A DNA stretch of 64,000 nt, taken from NCBI GenBank assembly GCA_036267975.1, contig DATAVA010000029.1:5309-69308 (forward strand), given 5' to 3'. A model generated the notes under the pieces. That model was not told where the DNA came from. It was given only the letters and a program-made list of their open reading frames with translations, and did no database searches. Made by a program: the position numbers and the translations under genes. Positions 26,694 to 35,110 of this stretch are shown piece after piece (the first letter of the stretch is position 1; each line of letters begins with the position of its first letter). This stretch comes from DAIDKA01 sp036267975 (lineage in GTDB: Bacteria; Pseudomonadota; Gammaproteobacteria; Steroidobacterales; Steroidobacteraceae).

Positions 26694-28054
26694 TCGCCCT
26701 CCCGTGCGATAAGGCTGCGCCAGCCCGACTGCAGCTTCACCTGTTCGTGCAGCAGATCGCGCACCGCGCGATAGAAATCGGAGCCATAGGTTCCCCGGAA
26801 CATCATGGCCAGATCGCTGCTGTCCTGCCAACGGGTCTTGGACCCCAATTGCGCCTTCACCTGTTCGTAGAAGGCGGTACCGGGCAGCGGATACGACACG
26901 CTGATGCCGATATCATCCGGACAGGCCGTGTCGATGAGTTCGCGAGTCGCGAGGATGTCCTCGAGCTGCTCGCCGAGGTAGCCGAGCTGGATGAAAAAGC
27001 CGACGCGGATGCCTTGGGCCTTCAGGCGCGCACGCGCGGTGTGGATCTCGGCCACCTGCACGCCTTTGTTCATGGCATCCAGGACCTTCTGACTGCCGCT
27101 TTCGGCGCCCAGCCATACCTCCTGACAGCCCGCCTCACGCAATGCCGTAGCCATGGCCAGACTCATCAGATCGGCGCGCGACTGGATGGTGAACGGCACC
27201 GAGCCGCCTCCGGCACCGGTGGCACGCGCGAACGCCTGCACCCAGTCTGCGCGGAAGCCGAAGATATCGTCCGCAAACCAGATATGGTCCGGCGCGAATT
27301 GATGCTTCAAATGCAGCATCTCCGCCGCGGCCGCCTCCGGCTCACGCTGCAGATAGCGATTTCCCCAGATCGGTTTGGCGCACCAGGCACAGCGGAAGGA
27401 GCAGCCGCGCGAGGCGGCCATGTTCAGGCTGAAATACCCGTGCGCGTCCTGCCAGGTGCGGCGGTAGCGCGGCATGTCGACCAGGTCCCAGGCGGCCAGT
27501 TCGGGCTGGGTTGTCTCGAACCCGCGCGCGGCGCCCACCGCGCGGCCCTTATGGCCGTCGACGGCCGCAATTCCGGAAATGCCGGCGATGAGATGTTTGC
27601 GATCAAGCGTTGGATTCGCATCCAGCCGCTGCACCAGTTGCGCCAGCGCCTCGTGCCCCTCGCCGACCAGCACGGCATCGGCGCCGGCGCTCAGGTACGG
27701 ACCGGGCGCATCGCTGGCGTCGGAGCCGGCCACGATGACGCGCGCGTCGTGCGCGCGCGCCGCACGGATCATGTCGCACGCAGCCTGGCGCATTGCACCG
27801 AGGCACATCTTGCTCAGAAAATTGTAGTTGTCCTCATAGATGACGAGCAGCTGTGGCGCCTGGCTCGCCAGACAGCGCGCGTACTCCTCCAGCCCCTCGG
27901 CCAGCATGGCGTCGAACAGCCCCACTTGGTGCCCGCTCCGCCGCAGCATGGCCGCAACCTGCAGCGTGGCAAGCGGTGGGTACGGCTTGGCACGCTGGAA
28001 TTGCTTCGGGTCGAAGCGCAAGAAATAGGAATGACCGACCAGGATGGACAGCAT
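26681..28054 (-). CDS. B12-binding-domain radical SAM protein (second of the pair)
   Basis: A 457-residue radical-SAM enzyme related in layout to its neighbour. The N-terminal Rossmann-like domain (about 25-145: PPLATLQVAAMLRRSGHQVG, QLLVIYEDN, RVIVAGSDAS, AVLVGEGHEA) precedes C218, C222 and C225 (GCSFRCAWC). Later motifs include IWFADDIFGFR and VWLGAESGSQKVLDAMNKG. DxHxxG is absent here too. The ATG at 28054 is the likely start; the frame is open far upstream but that stretch overlaps the nucleotidyltransferase gene. It begins 59 bases after that gene's stop. Two such enzymes side by side suggest sequential radical steps. Confidence 0.85.
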   Translation of the reverse strand: MLSILVGHSYFLRFDPKQFQRAKPYPPLATLQVAAMLRRSGHQVGLFDAMLAEGLEEYARCLASQAPQLLVIYEDNYNFLSKMCLGAMRQAACDMIRAARAHDARVIVAGSDASDAPGPYLSAGADAVLVGEGHEALAQLVQRLDANPTLDRKHLIAGISGIAAVDGHKGRAVGAARGFETTQPELAAWDLVDMPRYRRTWQDAHGYFSLNMAASRGCSFRCAWCAKPIWGNRYLQREPEAAAAEMLHLKHQFAPDHIWFADDIFGFRADWVQAFARATGAGGGSVPFTIQSRADLMSLAMATALREAGCQEVWLGAESGSQKVLDAMNKGVQVAEIHTARARLKAQGIRVGFFIQLGYLGEQLEDILATRELIDTACPDDIGISVSYPLPGTAFYEQVKAQLGSKTRWQDSSDLAMMFRGTYGSDFYRAVRDLLHEQVKLQSGWRSLIAREGECRT

Positions 28055-28113
28055 CGAAAAACCCGCGCAAAACTGAAGGCCAGTGATTGAGTACCCCGGG
28101 GTTGCCAGAAGGT

Positions 28114-29343
28114 TCAGGTCGGCAGTGGGTTGTCCAGGACCGCCCGCACGATATACATGGAGGCCTGCCGCGACGGACGCCGGAACAACCAATGAAGGAT
28201 CCGTCGCCCCTGCGACATGTGCATCCAGGGGTGCGGGGTAGCCCACTGCTCGGCCGCGATGAGATTGCGCGAGACGGCGTGTTCGCGACTCGGCAGGACG
28301 CGTTGCCATACATAACGCCGGCGCTCGCTCAGCGAGCGACACCACGGCAGTCCCGGAAAGGCCGGAATCGATAGCGATGCGTATGACATCTCGGAGAGGT
28401 TCGCAGAGCGGCTCAGACGCCCCAGCGCGCCCGGGCAGGCGCGACGCAATGCCGCCAGCACCTGTGCCGGTAGCAGCCCGGGTTGATAGCGGTTGACCAG
28501 TTCCAGGGGCGCGAGTGCCCACCACCTTGCCGTTGGCGTGGAGCGAGTGCCCAATAGCTCGTGCCATTCATCCGGGCTCATCCTGGCCGCAAGCCGCGCA
28601 ATGTCATGCAAATGCATGAGTCGCAATGCACGAGCGCTCATGTTGCCTGCGGCGTGCAATAGCAGGTGCAGCAGCAACGCGTTGGTCGATGGATACGGAT
28701 TGAATCCGGGCTTGGGGTGAAGCGGAAAAACGAGCTCGGTGATGTCGGTCTCGGCGAGCGGCAGGCGCTCCGTGATGCGGGTGTGTAGGTCGATCTTGAT
28801 CGGATTGTCCTGGTGCTCCCCTATCGGCAAAGCCGTGGCGGCGTTCCCGCCGGCGCGCGCGGGCTCAAAGATCCCATGTTTCCAGATCATCCAGGTTTGC
28901 GCATAGCCGATCGTGGCCAGCATGTCTGCCGCGCGCTGGGCGTCCGCGGGGCGCACCAGCAGATCGATATCGGCCATCGGCCGCTCGCCGGCCGAATACA
29001 CCCCGACGGCATGCAGCGCCGCTCCCTTGAGTGCGACGACGGCGAGTCCCTGCTCACTGGCCCGATCATCGATATGCTTCAGTACCGCGGCGATGCGGCC
29101 GTGCCGCAGCAGGGTCTGGCGACGTTGCTCCAGTGCGAACGCCCGCCAGCTCGCGGGCCCCGGCCACTGCAACGTGGTCGCCAATAGCGGGGTTATCCCA
29201 TGCAGTACGGCCGCGGCGCGCGCCATCTGCCATTCGAAACCGGTCCAGGCCGGGGCCCCTGATCGCGGACGGACCAGCTCGGCCGCGAATCGCTCGGTGG
29301 CGGCGGACAGGCCACGCTCGATCAATTCAGGTGATGGCAGCAT
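28114..29343 (-). CDS. NTP_transf_5-like nucleotidyltransferase
   Basis: A 409-residue protein. VVALKGAALHAVGVYSAGER, then RPMADIDLLVRP, gives the nucleotidyltransferase motif with D125 and D127 as metal ligands (about 104-132); a further acidic residue lies in IKIDLHTRI. This matches the large, poorly characterised NTP_transf_5 family often found near HPr-kinase-like genes in lasso peptide and exopolysaccharide loci. The start codon directly abuts the methyltransferase stop (TGA then ATG). It could activate a phosphorylated intermediate with a nucleotide, or modify a peptide; the sequence does not decide. Confidence 0.78.
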   Translation of the reverse strand: MLPSPELIERGLSAATERFAAELVRPRSGAPAWTGFEWQMARAAAVLHGITPLLATTLQWPGPASWRAFALEQRRQTLLRHGRIAAVLKHIDDRASEQGLAVVALKGAALHAVGVYSAGERPMADIDLLVRPADAQRAADMLATIGYAQTWMIWKHGIFEPARAGGNAATALPIGEHQDNPIKIDLHTRITERLPLAETDITELVFPLHPKPGFNPYPSTNALLLHLLLHAAGNMSARALRLMHLHDIARLAARMSPDEWHELLGTRSTPTARWWALAPLELVNRYQPGLLPAQVLAALRRACPGALGRLSRSANLSEMSYASLSIPAFPGLPWCRSLSERRRYVWQRVLPSREHAVSRNLIAAEQWATPHPWMHMSQGRRILHWLFRRPSRQASMYIVRAVLDNPLPT

Positions 29344-30015
29344 TCAGCGCACCTTGCTCATCTTGAAAACAATGGCCACGGGCACCTGCAGGGCCCGGCG
29401 ATCGAAGTGCTGACCGGCAACGATGTCGGCGGCACTCAGCTGCGGCTCGCTGACCTCCTCGATGCAAAGACCCGCCGCCTTGCTCGCGGCATGCCAGTCC
29501 GAGTAACGATGCGTCGTGTAGCGCACCGCGTAGCGCTGGTCGGCGACCGCGAAGGTCCGTTTCCATCCCAGGGCTTCGGCAATCGGATGAAAATCGCTGC
29601 ACAGCAAGGTTCCGGAGGGCTTGAGCACGCGCGCCAGTTCTCCCAAGGCACCGTGCAGGTCGGCGACATGCCCCAGCGTCAACGCGCACACCACCATGTC
29701 CGCCCAGCCGTCGACGACCGGCACGCTCGTGACCGAGCCTTGGGTGACAGGCAGATCCACGGCTCTGGCCCGCGCCAGCATCTGCCCCGATTGATCGATG
29801 CCGAGTAGCGTCGCGCCGCGTTGACGGGCATGCAGCAGGTAGCGGCCGCTGCCGCAGCCCACGTCCAGCACGCGCAATCCGTGCAGCGACGGCGGCAACA
29901 AGGCGAGCATGGCGCGCTCTTCGGCAAGCATGAAGGGGTTATGGGCATGCGCCGGATAGTTGGCGGCCCACAGCGCGTAGCCTTCAACAGGATCCAGTTC
30001 GCGTGGATCGTTCAT
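29344..30015 (-). CDS. Class I SAM-dependent methyltransferase (UbiE/COQ5-like)
   Basis: A 223-residue methyltransferase. The DPVEGYALWAANYPAHAHNP region at the N-terminus is followed by motif I RVLDVGCGSGRYLL (about 48-61), LLGIDQSGQML, and ALTLGHVADLHGALGELARV with VLKPSGTLLCSDFHP. The ATG at 30015 overlaps the amidohydrolase stop as ATGA, so it is preferred to an ATG 30 bases upstream. The family methylates small molecules. Within this operon it probably methylates an oxygen, nitrogen or carbon after or before the radical-SAM steps (inference). Confidence 0.88.
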   Translation of the reverse strand: MNDPRELDPVEGYALWAANYPAHAHNPFMLAEERAMLALLPPSLHGLRVLDVGCGSGRYLLHARQRGATLLGIDQSGQMLARARAVDLPVTQGSVTSVPVVDGWADMVVCALTLGHVADLHGALGELARVLKPSGTLLCSDFHPIAEALGWKRTFAVADQRYAVRYTTHRYSDWHAASKAAGLCIEEVSEPQLSAADIVAGQHFDRRALQVPVAIVFKMSKVR

Positions 30016-31154
30016 TGCAGGGTGAGTCCCGGCTCGAGCGTCCACGCGGGCAGACCCTTGTTCAGCAGCGCATCACTGCGACACAGTTTCGGTTGCCCAT
30101 CGAGCGCAATTGCGCGGCATGGTATGCCGAGCGCGGCAAACCACTCCTCGAAGTCCGGATCTGTAATGAAGGGTGCCCCATCACGCACCACCGCCCGCAA
30201 TTGCGCGCGCTGCAGACCCAGAAAACCCCGGAACGGATCTGCATCGCGGTCACGAACGATGATGCAGTCGGTGGATTCGGTGATCCGCAGCAACCGCAGG
30301 GCACGTTCGGTTACCAGCTGCAGCAACTCGCGCGGCGCGAAATCGCTGTGGGCAGCCGCAACCTCAAGTTCGGCCAGCAGGTCACGTGCTCCGGTCAGGC
30401 GCGAATCGGTTCCCAATGCGAGGCAACCCGCGTCGAACAGTGCGCGCAGGCGGCGCCGGCTGATGGTTTGCCCCAGCAGCGAAAGGTTGCTGGACGGACA
30501 CCAGACCACTCCGGCACCCGCGCGGATGATGTCGACCACATCGGCATCGCCCAGTCCCACCGCATGTATCAGCACGGTGTTGCTGCCGAGACATCCGAGC
30601 TGCTGCAGTTCCTGCAGCTCGCCGGCCGCCAACGAATCCACCCCCTCGGCCAGATGTATGAACCACGGGATCTGCGGCGGTGCGGCGCTGAAACTGGTGA
30701 CCACCTGCGGACCGTAATCCAGATGCAGCGAGTGGGCCCAGCAGTACGGCTGGGACACCCGTACCGGGAAGCTCGTCGCGTCGAATGTGTCATGCGCCCG
30801 GTCGTGATGCATGACAGTCGTGGCACCGCACAAGGCGTTCTTGAGCCCGCCGTGCCACAGGCGGGCGGGCAGCGGCGTGGCTAGCGCCGCCTTGACCGCC
30901 GCATTCCCGAAGTGGCCCTGGAAGGCCGCGGCCCACTCGTAGCTGTTGCGGAAGGGCAGCGCCTGCGGGAGCGGCGGGACGCCGTTTTGGTGCAGATGCT
31001 CGTGCGCGTTGACCAGTGCGGGTAGCACGGCATGGTCGCGCAGCTCCTTTTCAAATCCCTGATGAGGATGAAACGCAGACGCAAGGTGCAGGTCGCGGAC
31101 GTCGACGCTGCCATCGGCCGGAGAGGCCACGGATACATTGCGCAGCAGCACCAC
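30012..31154 (-). CDS. Metal-dependent amidohydrolase (TrzN/guanine-deaminase-like superfamily)
   Basis: A hydrolase of about 380 residues. Superfamily metal ligands are all visible: the paired histidines in PALVNAHEHLH (H51/H53), H167 in WFIHLAEG, H197 in LIHAVG and D250 in LGTDSRLTG. The stretch GVVWCPSSNLSLLGQ is typical of deaminase and chlorohydrolase-type members. No strong ribosome site decides the start: GTG 31154 (VVLLRN, typical of the family) is preferred, GTG 31175 adds seven residues. First gene of the eight-gene operon, divergent from the NAD(P)-binding gene. It probably removes an amino group or opens a ring in a nitrogenous intermediate. Confidence 0.85.
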   Translation of the reverse strand: MVLLRNVSVASPADGSVDVRDLHLASAFHPHQGFEKELRDHAVLPALVNAHEHLHQNGVPPLPQALPFRNSYEWAAAFQGHFGNAAVKAALATPLPARLWHGGLKNALCGATTVMHHDRAHDTFDATSFPVRVSQPYCWAHSLHLDYGPQVVTSFSAAPPQIPWFIHLAEGVDSLAAGELQELQQLGCLGSNTVLIHAVGLGDADVVDIIRAGAGVVWCPSSNLSLLGQTISRRRLRALFDAGCLALGTDSRLTGARDLLAELEVAAAHSDFAPRELLQLVTERALRLLRITESTDCIIVRDRDADPFRGFLGLQRAQLRAVVRDGAPFITDPDFEEWFAALGIPCRAIALDGQPKLCRSDALLNKGLPAWTLEPGLTLQ

Positions 31155-31247
31155 AGGATTTAAGTACCCTGTCACGCCGGAAAGGTTCTCGACCCCGCGG
31201 CCGCAACTGCTTAAAGTGTTGGCCCCTGGGCAGGCGGAGGTTTCGGT

Positions 31248-31859
31248 ATGAAAGTGGCACTCATTGGCGCTACCGGCAGAATCGGCAGCAAGATCACGGC
31301 AGAACTGCTGGCACGCGGTCACTCGGTGACGGCGATCGTGCGCGATCCGCAGAAGGCGCCGGGCAATCCCAAACTCAAGGCCGTCAAGGGCGATGTCACC
31401 GACCCGGACAGCGTCGCGGCCCTGGTCCGCGGACACGATGCGGTCATCAGCTCGGCCCCGTTCAACCCGGGCATTTCACCCCAGGTGCTCGCGGCAGTGC
31501 GCAAATCGGGCGTGAAGCGCTACATTGCGGTCGGGGGCGCAGGCTCGCTCACGGCTGCGGACGGCAAGCTCGTCATGGACAATCCGCAGATTCCGGCCGA
31601 GTGGCTGCCGAGCATCAAGGAGGGCTCCCAGCTGCTGAAGCTGCTGCGCGCTGATCAGCAGCTGGATTGGACCTTCTTCTCACCGGCGGTCCAGATCGGA
31701 CCGGGCGAGCGCACCGGCAAGTTCCGCCTGGGCGGTGATGAGGTCGTTGCGGCCGCCGATGGCAAGAGCTCCATTTCGTATGACGATTACGCCATCGCGC
31801 TGGTCGACGAGCTTGAGACGCCCAAGCATGTGCGGCGCCGCTTCACGATCGGCTATTGA
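31248..31859 (+). CDS. NAD(P)H-binding NmrA/atypical SDR-like protein
   Basis: A 203-residue single Rossmann-domain protein: VALIGATGRIGSKITAELLA at the N-terminus, then AIVRDP after strand 2, consistent with NADP binding. It lacks the YxxxK pair of classical SDRs in the usual place, as do other NmrA-type and BVR-B-type proteins. A strong GGAGG site at 31236-31240 lies seven bases before the ATG. It is divergent from the amidohydrolase operon and its 3' end overlaps the TonB receptor gene by 7 bases. Role unknown; possibly a quinone reductase or redox sensor. Confidence 0.85.
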   Translation: MKVALIGATGRIGSKITAELLARGHSVTAIVRDPQKAPGNPKLKAVKGDVTDPDSVAALVRGHDAVISSAPFNPGISPQVLAAVRKSGVKRYIAVGGAGSLTAADGKLVMDNPQIPAEWLPSIKEGSQLLKLLRADQQLDWTFFSPAVQIGPGERTGKFRLGGDEVVAAADGKSSISYDDYAIALVDELETPKHVRRRFTIGY

Positions 31860-33994
31860 GTCAGATACTTCGCCTCGAACATCACGAACACGCCAAGCCC
31901 CGGCTCCGGCTCGAAGAATCGCGAATTCGCGTCATTGACGATGACGGAGCCGACGTAGGCCTTGTTGAACATGTTCTCGATGCGCAGGTATTCACTGGTC
32001 TGCCAGCCCGCACTCTTCTGCTCGAAGCCGGCGCGCAGATTCTCGGTCCAGTAGCCGCCGGCATAGCCGCTGTTGCGATCGTCCGCATAGATGCGCGAGC
32101 GCACCAGCGTTTCGGCCGTGGCCATGAAGCCCGCCGCCGGATAACGCCAGGTCAGACCGGCATACAGGATGTTCTGCGCTACGGCCGGCAGGTAGTTTCC
32201 GGCGGGAATCACGGCGGTCGTGCACGGCGTTCCCGCACACCCGGCGTATGCATCGGCCACCACCGCGCGCAGGTACGAATAGGCGATGCGGGTTTCGAAG
32301 TTCCCGGGCAGGTCAGTGGTGACGCCAAGCTCCGCGCCGTCGCGCTGGGTAGCGCCGATATTCTCGTACACCGAGCGGCCGCCAGAGCTTTGCAGCACAC
32401 CCAGCTCATCGATGGTGCGGATGTGAAACACCGCCACGTCCGCACGAAACAGCGGACCGCGCGTCTTCACGCCGACTTCATAGTCACTGCTGCGGGCCGG
32501 CTGCAGCCCGAAATTCAAGCCGGGCAGGCTGCCATTGACGGAGCGATACGCCAGCTCGTTCAGCGTCGGCGTCTCGAACCCTCGCCCGAATGACGCGTAA
32601 GTGCTGATGTCGTCGGTGAGGCTGTAACTCAATCCGGCGACCGGATTGGTGGCCGAGTAGCGCGTGCCGCTCAAGGGCAGCGCGCCACTGACCGACAGAT
32701 GGCTGTGGTCGGTGATATCCACGACGCTGTTGCGCACGCCGGCCGTCGCGTGCAGACGCGCAGTAATATCCCATTGCGCCTGGAAGTACTCATCGAGGTC
32801 GTGCACGAGATTGGTTTCGTAGCGACGCGCGGCACCGAGCACGCCTAAGTCCGTGCCGACGTAGTTCAGATACCCGCGCCGGTGTTCGTCGAGGTCGTCG
32901 TAGCTGATGCCGGCGGTCATCGTGAGCGCCGTGCCCAGGAACTCGCGGCGATCGCTGAAATGCACATCGGTGCCGTCGTAACCGCGCGCCAGGTCGATGA
33001 CGCCGCCCGGACTGGTCGGCGCGACCTGCGTGGCCAGCGGTATGGACTGGAACTGGGTGGTCTGACGATGCCCGCTGTAGACCATGGCGACGAGGCTGTC
33101 GTGCGCGCCGAAGTCGCGCTCGTAGGTCACGCCCAACTGCTCCTGCGTCAGTGCCTTGCGGGTATTGAACATGTCCGCGCCGGTCCCCGCCTGCAGCGGG
33201 TCCGCCACCACCTGCGCGGCCGTCAGCCCCAGCGGATCCTGCACGAAGGGCATTTCGACGGCATTCACGATGAAGGTCAGCTGCGATACATCGTCGAGCT
33301 TCACGCGCACCTTGCTGTTGAGTAGATTGCGCTGTGCTTCGCTGTGGCGGCGGTAGCCATCCGTCTGGAAATGCGACACGTCCAGCAGATAGTTGACGGG
33401 TCCGGCGTCGCCACCGACGACGCCGGCATAGCGCTGGGTATTCAGCGATCCGTATTCCAGGGTCGAACCCAGTTCGAATCCGGGCGGCGCGTCCGCCGTG
33501 AAAATGGCAATGACGCCGCCGGAAGAGTTGCCGTACAGGGCGGAGAACGGTCCGCGCAGCACTTCAATATGATCAGCGGAACCCAAATCGAACTGCGAGA
33601 ACTGGCCCTGGCCATCCGGCATGGTTCCGGGAATGCCGTCCGAATACAGGCGTACGCCGCGGGCGCCGAAGCTGGAGCGCGCGCCGAAGCCGCGCGAGGA
33701 AATCTGCAGATCCTGGGCATAGTTCTGGCGGCTCTGCACGGACACACCCGGAACCGTATCCAACGATTCCGACAGGTTCACCTGCGATTGCCCATCGTGA
33801 ATCGTGGCACTGCCGATGCGATCCACGGACACGGGCAGCGTGAGGCTGTCCTGCGCGATGCGCGTCGCGGTCACGACCACTGATTGAAGATCGGCGGCCG
33901 CATCAGTATCCGCTGGCGCATGGGCAGCCTGCGCCGCCCGGGCACCCGCCACAGCGCACATCGCCATCAACATCCCTGTCCGGTACCGGTGCAT
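31853..33994 (-). CDS. TonB-dependent outer-membrane receptor
   Basis: A 713-residue receptor. The signal peptide is MHRYRTGMLMAMCAVAGARA with cleavage near AQA. A TonB-box-like segment (SVVVTATRI) and the plug domain (LSESLDTVPGVSV; ISSRGFGARSSFG; IEVLRGPFSALYGNSSGGVI) are followed by a beta-barrel ending in aromatic-rich strands. A CAGTPC pair lies in an extracellular loop. The ATG at 33994 is preferred to one at 34021 because it places a normal signal peptide at the N-terminus. It probably imports a metal chelate or other large ligand; whether it serves the neighbouring cluster is unknown. Confidence 0.9.
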   Translation of the reverse strand: MHRYRTGMLMAMCAVAGARAAQAAHAPADTDAAADLQSVVVTATRIAQDSLTLPVSVDRIGSATIHDGQSQVNLSESLDTVPGVSVQSRQNYAQDLQISSRGFGARSSFGARGVRLYSDGIPGTMPDGQGQFSQFDLGSADHIEVLRGPFSALYGNSSGGVIAIFTADAPPGFELGSTLEYGSLNTQRYAGVVGGDAGPVNYLLDVSHFQTDGYRRHSEAQRNLLNSKVRVKLDDVSQLTFIVNAVEMPFVQDPLGLTAAQVVADPLQAGTGADMFNTRKALTQEQLGVTYERDFGAHDSLVAMVYSGHRQTTQFQSIPLATQVAPTSPGGVIDLARGYDGTDVHFSDRREFLGTALTMTAGISYDDLDEHRRGYLNYVGTDLGVLGAARRYETNLVHDLDEYFQAQWDITARLHATAGVRNSVVDITDHSHLSVSGALPLSGTRYSATNPVAGLSYSLTDDISTYASFGRGFETPTLNELAYRSVNGSLPGLNFGLQPARSSDYEVGVKTRGPLFRADVAVFHIRTIDELGVLQSSGGRSVYENIGATQRDGAELGVTTDLPGNFETRIAYSYLRAVVADAYAGCAGTPCTTAVIPAGNYLPAVAQNILYAGLTWRYPAAGFMATAETLVRSRIYADDRNSGYAGGYWTENLRAGFEQKSAGWQTSEYLRIENMFNKAYVGSVIVNDANSRFFEPEPGLGVFVMFEAKYLTQ

Positions 33995-34060
33995 TGCTGG
34001 AGAATGAGTACTTGGACACATTGGTGCAATACAGATAAACGCTAAAAAACCGCAGTTCGC

Positions 34061-34066
34061 TACAAT
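34061..34066 (+). promoter_or_regulatory. Candidate -10 box of the gmk operon
   Basis: TACAAT lies 24 bases before the gmk start used here, in an AT-rich stretch between the divergent TonB receptor and gmk genes. I see no good -35 at normal spacing. Transcription would begin close to the GTG at 34073, which argues for the ATG at 34091 as the true start. Confidence 0.45.
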
Positions 34067-34090
34067 GCGAAGGTGCAGCAGAAAACAGTC

Positions 34091-34732
34091 ATGACTACCG
34101 GGAAAGACTCCGCGCGCAGCGGCGGACTGTTTGTGATCTCAGCGCCATCGGGCGCCGGCAAGACCTCCTTGGTGAAGGCATTGCTGGCGCGCAATCCGCA
34201 GTTCACCGTTTCGGTATCCCACACGACCCGTCCGCCGCGACCGCATGAGATGCAGGGTCGTGAATACTGGTTCGAAACGCCGCAGGAGTTTCAGGAGCGG
34301 CTGGCACGCGGGGAATTTCTGGAGCACGCGCGGGTATTCGACAACTTCTACGGTACCGGTCGGGCAACCGTCGAGGCGGTGCTCGCCGCCGGGCGGGATG
34401 TCATCCTGGAAATCGACTGGCAAGGTGCCCGGCAAGTGCGCCAGTCCGCGCCGGAGTGCACCACCATATTCATATTGCCGCCCTCGCGTGCCGCCCTGGA
34501 GGAGCGCCTGCGCAACCGGCAGACGGATGCCGAAGCGGTCATCGCACGCCGCCTGCAGGATGCCGTGGGCGACATGTCGCATTACCGGGAATTCGGCTAT
34601 GTGGTGGTCAATGACGATTTCGACACGGCCTGCGGGCAGTTGGAAAGCATTCTGACCCGTCACGGCCAGGCCCTGACCAGCGATCGGCCGCAGCTGGCGC
34701 CGCTGCTGGCGGACCTGCTCGGGAACGCCTGA
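34091..34732 (+). CDS. gmk: Guanylate kinase
   Basis: A 213-residue enzyme phosphorylating GMP to GDP with ATP. P-loop SAPSGAGKTSL (about 17-27), SVSHTTRPPRPHE in the GMP-binding region, GREYWF, and EIDWQGARQVR are all typical. The ATG at 34091 is chosen; a GTG at 34073 adds six residues and coincides with the expected transcript start. The gmk-rpoZ-spoT order is the classical gammaproteobacterial arrangement. Confidence 0.97.
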   Translation: MTTGKDSARSGGLFVISAPSGAGKTSLVKALLARNPQFTVSVSHTTRPPRPHEMQGREYWFETPQEFQERLARGEFLEHARVFDNFYGTGRATVEAVLAAGRDVILEIDWQGARQVRQSAPECTTIFILPPSRAALEERLRNRQTDAEAVIARRLQDAVGDMSHYREFGYVVVNDDFDTACGQLESILTRHGQALTSDRPQLAPLLADLLGNA

Positions 34733-34816
34733 CGCTGGCCAAAATGGGGCCCGTTGCCGTAGACTTCTGAAGCTCTTCCGCCCATCGCGGCGGCAACTAC
34801 CTAAAGTCAGCAGGAT

Positions 34817-35095
34817 ATGGCCCGAATCACCGTCGAAGACTGTCTCCAGAACGTCGATAACCTCTTCCACCTGGTGCTGCTGGCCTCCCAGCGTGCCCGG
34901 CGGCTGGCCAATGGCGCCGAACCGACCGTTGCCTGGGAAAACGACAAACCCACGGTGGTTGCCCTGCGCGAAATCGCCGGCGGCTCGATCACGGCCGAAA
35001 TGCTCAGCGAGCCGGAGCCGCCGCCGGTCGAGGCCACCATGCCGGATGCCGAATCGATGGCGTTCCGGGCCCCGCAGTTTGGTCTGGGAGACTGA
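34817..35095 (+). CDS. rpoZ: RNA polymerase omega subunit
   Basis: A 92-residue subunit aiding RNA polymerase assembly and (p)ppGpp response. Conserved start MARITVEDCLQNVDNLFHLV and the VALREIAGGSI segment identify it. It stands 84 bases after gmk and 15 bases before spoT. Confidence 0.97.
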   Translation: MARITVEDCLQNVDNLFHLVLLASQRARRLANGAEPTVAWENDKPTVVALREIAGGSITAEMLSEPEPPPVEATMPDAESMAFRAPQFGLGD

Positions 35096-35110
35096 CTCCA
35101 GGCGTAACCT

